A stretch of DNA of 45,839 nucleotides, taken from assembly GCA_030037635.1 (NCBI GenBank), contig JASHQH010000066.1, positions 1 to 45,839 of the forward strand. The letters are read 5' to 3'. Position 1 is the first letter of the stretch. The number at the start of each line of letters is the position of its first letter. Origin of the DNA: Acidobacteriaceae bacterium (GTDB taxonomy: Bacteria; Acidobacteriota; Terriglobia; Terriglobales; Acidobacteriaceae). Below are positions 41,528 to 45,839 of this stretch, piece by piece. The position numbers and the translations under genes are program-made. Under the pieces are notes generated by a model. That model was not told where the DNA came from, searched no databases, and worked only from the letters and a program-made list of their open reading frames with translations.

Positions 41528-41532
41528 TACGC
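41521..41532. promoter_or_regulatory. Palindrome overlapping the -35 element
   Basis: GCGTA-AA-TACGC, a perfect 12-bp palindrome covering the -35 hexamer of the APC-permease promoter; a possible repressor site. Confidence 0.4.
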
Positions 41533-41545
41533 GTCAGTCCTCGGC

Positions 41546-41572
41546 GCTGGGTTAGTTTCAAACTGACCCAGC
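41546..41572. other. 27-nt hairpin
   Basis: GCTGGGTTAGTTT / AAACTGACCCAGC, 13-bp arms with one T:G wobble around a single base. No T run follows on either strand, so it is not a clear terminator. It lies about 20 bp upstream of the APC -35 element and could be an operator or a structured leader. Confidence 0.5.
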
Positions 41573-41780
41573 ACCCAGTCCTCCGAATCCGCACCCGTGT
41601 GAGAAACTGGAAACAGAAGCTCTCTGCGGCCGCGTACGCGTGCCGGTTATCCTCTCCAACCCAGGTTGAGAAGAGCACCAGCGCCTCAAGCTGCGCCGCT
41701 GCAGGAGTGCGACAAACAATGAGTTTTCAGCTCGTGCGTCTCTCGCGCGGGGCGACCGGGGCGGTTTGCTGCGGCACGAC

Positions 41781-41815
41781 GGGCTGGAAGCTAAGAACAA
41801 ACGGCTAAAGGCTGG
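41781..41815 (-). repeat. Heptanucleotide repeat block (AGCTTCC type)
   Basis: GGGCTGG / AAGCTAA / GAACAAA / CGGCTAA / AGGCTGG, the same unit type and orientation as 35172-35206. Confidence 0.6.
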
Positions 41816-41827
41816 TTTAAGAAACGA

Positions 41828-43426
41828 ATGATCAGTGTCAGCAACGTCTCCATGCGCTACGGAGCCAAGGTTCTCTTTGAGGAGGTCTCTACGACCTTTA
41901 CTCCGGGCCGGCGCTACGGATTGACCGGCCCCAACGGCGCAGGCAAATCCACCTTTATGAAAATTCTGACCGGCGAGCTGGAACCGCAGAAAGGCACAGT
42001 GGTGCGCCCGCGCAAGCTGGGCGTGCTGCGCCAGGATCAGTTCGCCTTCGACTCCCATCGCGTCATCGACACCGTCATCATGGGCAATCAGCCGCTGTGG
42101 GCTGCGCTCGAAGAGCGCGACCGTATCTACGCCAACCCTGAAATGACCGACCAGGATGGCATGCGCCTTGGTGAGCTGGAAGGCACCATCGGCGAAGAGG
42201 ACGGCTATACGGCCGAAAGCGACGCCGCCGTGCTGCTCGATGGCCTGGACATTCCTGAACCGCTGCACGAGCGCAAGATGGGCGAGCTGCAAGGCGGGCA
42301 AAAAGTGCGCGTGTTGCTGGCGCAGGCGCTCTTCGGCAAGCCGCAGGCACTGCTGCTCGACGAGCCGACCAACTACCTCGATCTCGATTCCATTCACTGG
42401 CTGCAGGATTTCCTCACCAGCTACGATGGCACACTCATCGCCATCTCGCACGACCGCCACTTCCTGAACTCCGTCACCACGCACACTGCGGACATCGATT
42501 ACCAGACCATCATCACTTACGCCGGCGGCTACGACGAAATGGTTCTGGCCAAGACTCAGATTCGTGCGCGCCTCGAATCGGAAATCGCGCAGCGCGAGAA
42601 GAAAATCGCACAGCTCAACGAGTTCATCGCCCGCTTTGCCGCCGGCACGCGCTCCTCGCAGGTCACCAGCCGCCGCAAAGAGGTTGAGCGGCTGCAGACC
42701 AACGAGCTGGCGCGGTCAAATATCCAGCGGCCTTATATCCGCTTCGACCAGACGCGACCGAGCGGGAAGCACGTCCTGGAATTCAAGCACGTGACAAGAT
42801 ACTACGGTGAGCTTGAAGTCATCGACGGCTTCAGCGCCAACGTGCTGCGCGGGGAAAAGATATGCCTCATGGGCCGCAATGGCGCCGGCAAGACCACGCT
42901 GCTCAAGTGCCTGCTGACGAATTATCCAGGCTTGGCTGAGAAGGATTTCGCGCTCGACTCGGGCACCGTCTTCTGGGGCCACGAAGCGCAAATCGGATAC
43001 TTTCCTCAGGATGTTGGCTCGACCATCGAGCCCGGACTCAGCGTGGCTGACTGGCTGCACCAATGGAAGCCTGATGCGCACATGGAAGACATTCGCGGCA
43101 TTCTGGGCCAGATGCTGTTCAGCGGTGAAGAAGGCGCAAAGCTGACGCAGGCGCTCTCAGGCGGCGAACAGGCGCGGCTGACGTTCTGCAAGCTGATCCT
43201 CACCAAGCCAAACATCCTCATCCTCGATGAGCCCACCAACCACCTCGACCTCGAAGCCATCAACGCGCTCAACATCGCGCTGCAGCGCTACGAGGGCACC
43301 GTTCTCCTGGTCACGCACGACCATGACCTGATCGACGAGGTGGCCACGCGCCTGTGGATCTTTCACGACGACGCCATCCAAGACTTCAGCGGACCGTACG
43401 AGGAATGGAAGGGCAAGCACAGCTAA
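41828..43426 (+). CDS. ABC-F family ATPase, YbiT-like
   Basis: A 532-residue soluble protein with two ATP-binding domains and no membrane helices. Domain 1: Walker A GPNGAGKST (about 34-42), signature LQGGQKVRVLLAQ (Ser replaced by Gln), Walker B LLLDEPTNYLD, switch His in SHDRHF. The linker (about 235-305; ESEIAQREKKIAQLNEFIAR ... SRRKEVERLQ) is the basic helical P-site tRNA interaction motif region. Domain 2: Walker A GRNGAGKTT, signature LSGGEQ, Walker B LILDEPTNHLD. The order and the FSGPYEEW end match YbiT, a ribosome-associated factor relieving stalled translation. A drug-resistance role is possible but not indicated. The ribosome site is weak. Confidence 0.92.
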   Translation: MISVSNVSMRYGAKVLFEEVSTTFTPGRRYGLTGPNGAGKSTFMKILTGELEPQKGTVVRPRKLGVLRQDQFAFDSHRVIDTVIMGNQPLWAALEERDRIYANPEMTDQDGMRLGELEGTIGEEDGYTAESDAAVLLDGLDIPEPLHERKMGELQGGQKVRVLLAQALFGKPQALLLDEPTNYLDLDSIHWLQDFLTSYDGTLIAISHDRHFLNSVTTHTADIDYQTIITYAGGYDEMVLAKTQIRARLESEIAQREKKIAQLNEFIARFAAGTRSSQVTSRRKEVERLQTNELARSNIQRPYIRFDQTRPSGKHVLEFKHVTRYYGELEVIDGFSANVLRGEKICLMGRNGAGKTTLLKCLLTNYPGLAEKDFALDSGTVFWGHEAQIGYFPQDVGSTIEPGLSVADWLHQWKPDAHMEDIRGILGQMLFSGEEGAKLTQALSGGEQARLTFCKLILTKPNILILDEPTNHLDLEAINALNIALQRYEGTVLLVTHDHDLIDEVATRLWIFHDDAIQDFSGPYEEWKGKHS

Positions 43427-43433
43427 AGCACGC

Positions 43434-43461
43434 CGCATGTGGCACATTCCTGCCATATGCG
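43434..43461 (+). terminator. Stem-loop after the ABC-F gene
   Basis: CGCATGTGGCA-CATTCC-TGCCATATGCG: an 11-bp stem with one wobble, 7 bp after the stop codon, followed by a second small hairpin GGCC-ATTC-GGCC (43466-43477). There is no T run; it may be a terminator of the factor-dependent kind or a 3'-end stabiliser. Confidence 0.4.
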
Positions 43462-43596
43462 TGGGGGCCATTCGGCCGAAACGCAGGCAAACCCAACCTA
43501 TCTTTAACGTTGCGGCATCGAAACAAATAAGCGGCCGCCCTTGAAGCTGCCGCAAATAAAAGAATGGGCGGCTGCACGGGTGGCCGCAAATAATGA

Positions 43597-45276
43597 ATGC
43601 AGCGAGCGGGAGCAGCCGTGGGTCCGGCCAGCGTGGCCGCATTACCTGTTAAGACAGGTAAAGTGCTCGTCGCCCGCCCTGAATCCACAACATTCCCAAA
43701 CATCGCGGGGCCGTCCGCTTTGTCTGAAGCCGCCGTTGGGGCCAGACCCGCCATGCCGGCGGAGACAACCCTTGCAACCGCCGAGACCTCCTTCTTCGAA
43801 AACGAAGAGCGTCTACGCCTTGCCGAGGCAGGCGGCCACATCGGCACGTGGGAATGGAATCCATCGCAGAATCGCCAGGTCATCTCCGACGAGCTCGGCC
43901 GCATCTTCGGAGTCGAGCCTTCCGATCCCGAGCTGGCGCCAATCTGGGCGGCGCGCGTCTGGCCTGAAGACTGGACCAAGGTGCAGAGCCTTATGCAGCA
44001 GGGAAGCCAATCGGGCCAGATGGAATTTGAGTACAGGTATCTGCACCCCGAGTTTGGACTGCGCTGGCTTTACTGCAAGGGATGCCGTTTCGAGAACCCG
44101 CGCCGCATGTTCGGCATCGTGCAGGACGTGACCGCACGCAAAGCTGCCGAAGAGGCATCGCAACGGCTTGCGGCCCTTGTCGAATCGTCTGACGATGCGA
44201 TTGTCAGCAAGGACCTGAACGGCATTGTCACCAGCTGGAATCCCGCTGCCGAGAGAATGTTTGGATTTACCGCCCGGGAGATGATCGGGCGCTCCATCAC
44301 CACCATCATTCCGCCCGAACTGCGGGACGACGAAACCAGAATCCTGAGCACCATCGCACGCGGTGAGCGCATTGAGCACTTTGACACGGTGCGCATGAAG
44401 AAGAGCGGTGAAACCATCGACGTCTCGCTCACCGTCTCTCCGCTCAAGGATGAGACGGGGCGGATCGTCGGAGCCGCTAAGATCGCCCGCGATATCACCC
44501 AGCGTAAGAAGGAAGAGCGGTCGCTGCGTATGGCCGAAAGACTGGCCGCCGTGGGGCGTCTTGCCGCCACCGTCGCTCATGAAATCAACAACCCTCTTGA
44601 GGCGGTCACCAATCTGGTTTATCTGGCCAGGACGCGCAGCACCTCTCAGGAGGTTCTCGACTTTCTAGGCACAGCTGAAGACGAACTGGCCCGCGTCGGC
44701 CATCTGATCAGGCAAACCCTCGGTTTCTATCGCGAAACCAACGGCGCGCGCCGCGTCCGGCCCAGCGATCTGGTCAATTCCGTGGTTGCGATCTTTGCCA
44801 ATCGCGCCCGGAACCGGAGAATCGACATCGTTTCAGAGTTCCACGACGATCCGTGGGTGAACGCCATTCCAGGAGAGATCCGGCAAGTCCTTGCCAACCT
44901 GGTGAGCAACAGCATCGATGCCATCTCCGGTCCCGGCCGCATCACGATTCGCGTTTCCTCAAGCCGGCACTGGAAGGGAAATTGCGAACCGGGCGCGCGC
45001 ATCACCGTCGCCGATAGCGGCTCGGGGATTCCGCCCGAAGCGTTCAGAAACATATTCGAGCCGTTTTTCACCACCAAGCGCGATGTGGGCACTGGTCTAG
45101 GGCTTTGGGTGTGCAGAAGTATCGTCGAAACTCACAAAGGGACCATCCGCGGGCGTACGCGATCGAAACCAGGCCAAAGCTGGACGGTCTTCTCGCTGTT
45201 TCTGCCGGAAAACCTCGAAGAGGTCGCGGAGAACGAAGCTGGCCGGCCCAATGGCTGGCTGCTCAAAACCGCGTGA
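43597..45276 (+). CDS. Soluble PAS-PAS sensor histidine kinase
   Basis: A 559-residue kinase without transmembrane helices, so it would sense a cytoplasmic signal. The first 60 residues are low-complexity and Ala/Pro-rich. PAS 1 (about 65-185, [20 protein letters not shown] ... [10 protein letters not shown]) is PAS_3-like. PAS 2 (190-310, [39 protein letters not shown]) follows. HisKA has the phospho-acceptor in [15 protein letters not shown] (NtrB-type His-Glu-Ile-Asn-Asn-Pro). The HATPase domain has [23 protein letters not shown] and [13 protein letters not shown]. No response regulator is adjacent. The start is uncertain: ATG 43597 has no ribosome site, ATG 43753 is the alternative. The leader repeats GCCGCAAATAA twice. 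Confidence 0.88.
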   Translation: MQRAGAAVGPASVAALPVKTGKVLVARPESTTFPNIAGPSALSEAAVGARPAMPAETTLATAETSFFENEERLRLAEAGGHIGTWEWNPSQNRQVISDELGRIFGVEPSDPELAPIWAARVWPEDWTKVQSLMQQGSQSGQMEFEYRYLHPEFGLRWLYCKGCRFENPRRMFGIVQDVTARKAAEEASQRLAALVESSDDAIVSKDLNGIVTSWNPAAERMFGFTAREMIGRSITTIIPPELRDDETRILSTIARGERIEHFDTVRMKKSGETIDVSLTVSPLKDETGRIVGAAKIARDITQRKKEERSLRMAERLAAVGRLAATVAHEINNPLEAVTNLVYLARTRSTSQEVLDFLGTAEDELARVGHLIRQTLGFYRETNGARRVRPSDLVNSVVAIFANRARNRRIDIVSEFHDDPWVNAIPGEIRQVLANLVSNSIDAISGPGRITIRVSSSRHWKGNCEPGARITVADSGSGIPPEAFRNIFEPFFTTKRDVGTGLGLWVCRSIVETHKGTIRGRTRSKPGQSWTVFSLFLPENLEEVAENEAGRPNGWLLKTA

Positions 45277-45286
45277 ACCGCGGCAC

Positions 45287-45345
45287 GCCTATCGCCAGCC
45301 CCATTCAATCACGCTGATCGCTGCGTCCTCAGATAGGCGCCTTTT
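45287..45345 (+). terminator. Weak convergent terminator candidate
   Basis: GCCTATC (45287-45293) and GATAGGC (45332-45338) pair across a 38-base loop and are followed by GCCTTTT. The loop is long and the right arm overlaps the 3' end of the vapC gene, so support is thin. Confidence 0.2.
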
Positions 45346-45754
45346 CAAACGAAGTAATAAAGTGGATCCCGGGAACCGTGATTCCCTGAAGCCGATCGTC
45401 ATTCGTCAAGAACAGATCGCATCCGGCAGTTCCGGCGGTCGCGAGTTGAATTGCATCCGGTGGCTTGATCGATCCGCGAACTCGAATTCGGGCAAACACC
45501 TCTGCTGCCGGTTCTACAAACGGCAAAACCGTGATTCCCGGCCCCCGAAAGATCTGGCGATATCGCTGCGCAAGTCCAAAGTCTCCTTTGCGCAGCGGCA
45601 TGACCAGGACTTCTCCAAGGCTCATGACTGAAGTGAGAAGATCGTCTTTTCGCTCCGAGAACGCTTTAAGAAGGTGCTTCGCTCGCCTCGCCTCCGGGCC
45701 CGCGCCCTCGATCAGGTAGATAAAAAAATTGGTATCCAGAAAGATCCGGCTCAT
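45329..45754 (-). CDS. vapC: PIN-domain ribonuclease toxin, VapC-like
   Basis: A 141-residue PIN-domain protein. Acidic active-site residues are Asp7 (IFLDTNFFIYL), the glutamate in SVMSLGEVLV, the aspartate in KPPDAIQLATA, and the aspartates in FLTNDDRL. This is the magnesium-dependent RNase fold of VapC toxins, which cut tRNA or rRNA and are held inactive by the cognate antitoxin. The ATG overlaps the upstream gene's stop (ATGA), and that product looks like an antitoxin. The partner is needed to confirm the assignment; a stand-alone PIN nuclease is the alternative. Confidence 0.87.
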   Translation of the reverse strand: MSRIFLDTNFFIYLIEGAGPEARRAKHLLKAFSERKDDLLTSVMSLGEVLVMPLRKGDFGLAQRYRQIFRGPGITVLPFVEPAAEVFARIRVRGSIKPPDAIQLATAGTAGCDLFLTNDDRLQGITVPGIHFITSFEKAPI

Positions 45755-45839
45755 TCCCAGCCCTCGCGCAACTTACGCACGAATTCATCCGGATCGACGC
45801 CCTTCCAATGCTCCTTGCCGAGCCCCTCCAGTTCAAACA
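45751..45839 (-). CDS. Antitoxin partner of VapC (5' truncated)
   Basis: Only the last 28 codons are in the window: the frame reads FELEGLGKEHW then KGVDPDEFVRKLREGWE and stops at TGA 45753-45751, which overlaps the vapC start. A short acidic/basic helical C-terminus coupled by ATGA to a PIN toxin is the usual antitoxin layout. The DNA-binding N-terminus lies outside, so the antitoxin class (ribbon-helix-helix, AbrB-like, etc.) cannot be told. Confidence 0.65.
   Translation of the reverse strand, partial: FELEGLGKEHWKGVDPDEFVRKLREGWE

Larger units (their letters stand above)
41457..41827. other. 371-bp divergent intergenic region
   Basis: Carries the APC-permease promoter and operator candidate (41498-41532), a strong 27-nt hairpin (41546-41572), an undistinguished GC-rich stretch, and a heptad repeat block (41781-41815) before the ABC-F start codon. 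No gene is called. Confidence 0.5.

Overview
The window looks like a chromosomal segment of an acidobacterium (Terriglobia / Acidobacteriaceae-like). This rests on family content, not on a marker gene. Supporting families are an Oar-type TonB-dependent receptor with an N-terminal carboxypeptidase-regulatory domain, an 'acidobacterial duplicated orphan permease' (FtsX/MacB-like), lipoproteins with Ig-like (BIG2) repeats and beta-propellers, a FecR/aromatic-rich secreted protein, and a futalosine-type menaquinone gene. The sequence is GC-rich. No rRNA, tRNA, insertion sequence, CRISPR array or prophage was found.

Layout. 1-5772: the end of an exported protein, a SprT-like metallopeptidase, the large TonB-dependent receptor behind a palindrome-containing leader, and a Tat-exported aldo/keto reductase. 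5904-10938: a single-domain HD hydrolase, pyrD, ilvE, a membrane SpoIIE/RsbU phosphatase and an unrecognised 264-codon gene. 11353-20116: two tandem paralogous 428-residue lipoproteins, an O-methyltransferase, the orphan permease and a BIG2/propeller lipoprotein. 20628-26385: mqnA, a FecR-domain protein with a poly-glycine tail, a ruvC operon, a DUF2062 membrane protein and an S1/P1-nuclease-like protein. 26755-31020: a signalling operon (hybrid kinase, single-domain receiver, Hpt protein) behind a possible c-di-GMP-I-like leader. 31047-33877: xseA and glmM, overlapping by ATGA. 33983-35930: a FixG/NapH-like ferredoxin membrane protein with a perfect CRP/FNR-type palindrome, then a HAD hydrolase. 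35962-38921: an outer-membrane protein plus a Cys-rich exported peptide (possible metal link), divergent from a secreted protein with a strong promoter. 39093-45839: an APC permease with a C-terminal regulatory domain, a YbiT-like ABC-F protein, a PAS histidine kinase, and a VapC toxin whose antitoxin runs off the window end.

The most striking non-genic signal is a family of degenerate tandem repeats with a strict 7-bp (sometimes 8-bp) period, such as CTATTGG / CTACTGG / CTATTCC. They occur at about fourteen intergenic places, usually just after stop codons. In pyrD and mqnA the stop codon itself lies in a repeat. Between two such blocks sits what looks like the last 20-odd codons of a lost peptidase gene. 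They resemble the heptanucleotide STRR sequences of heterocystous cyanobacteria in style, though not necessarily in origin.
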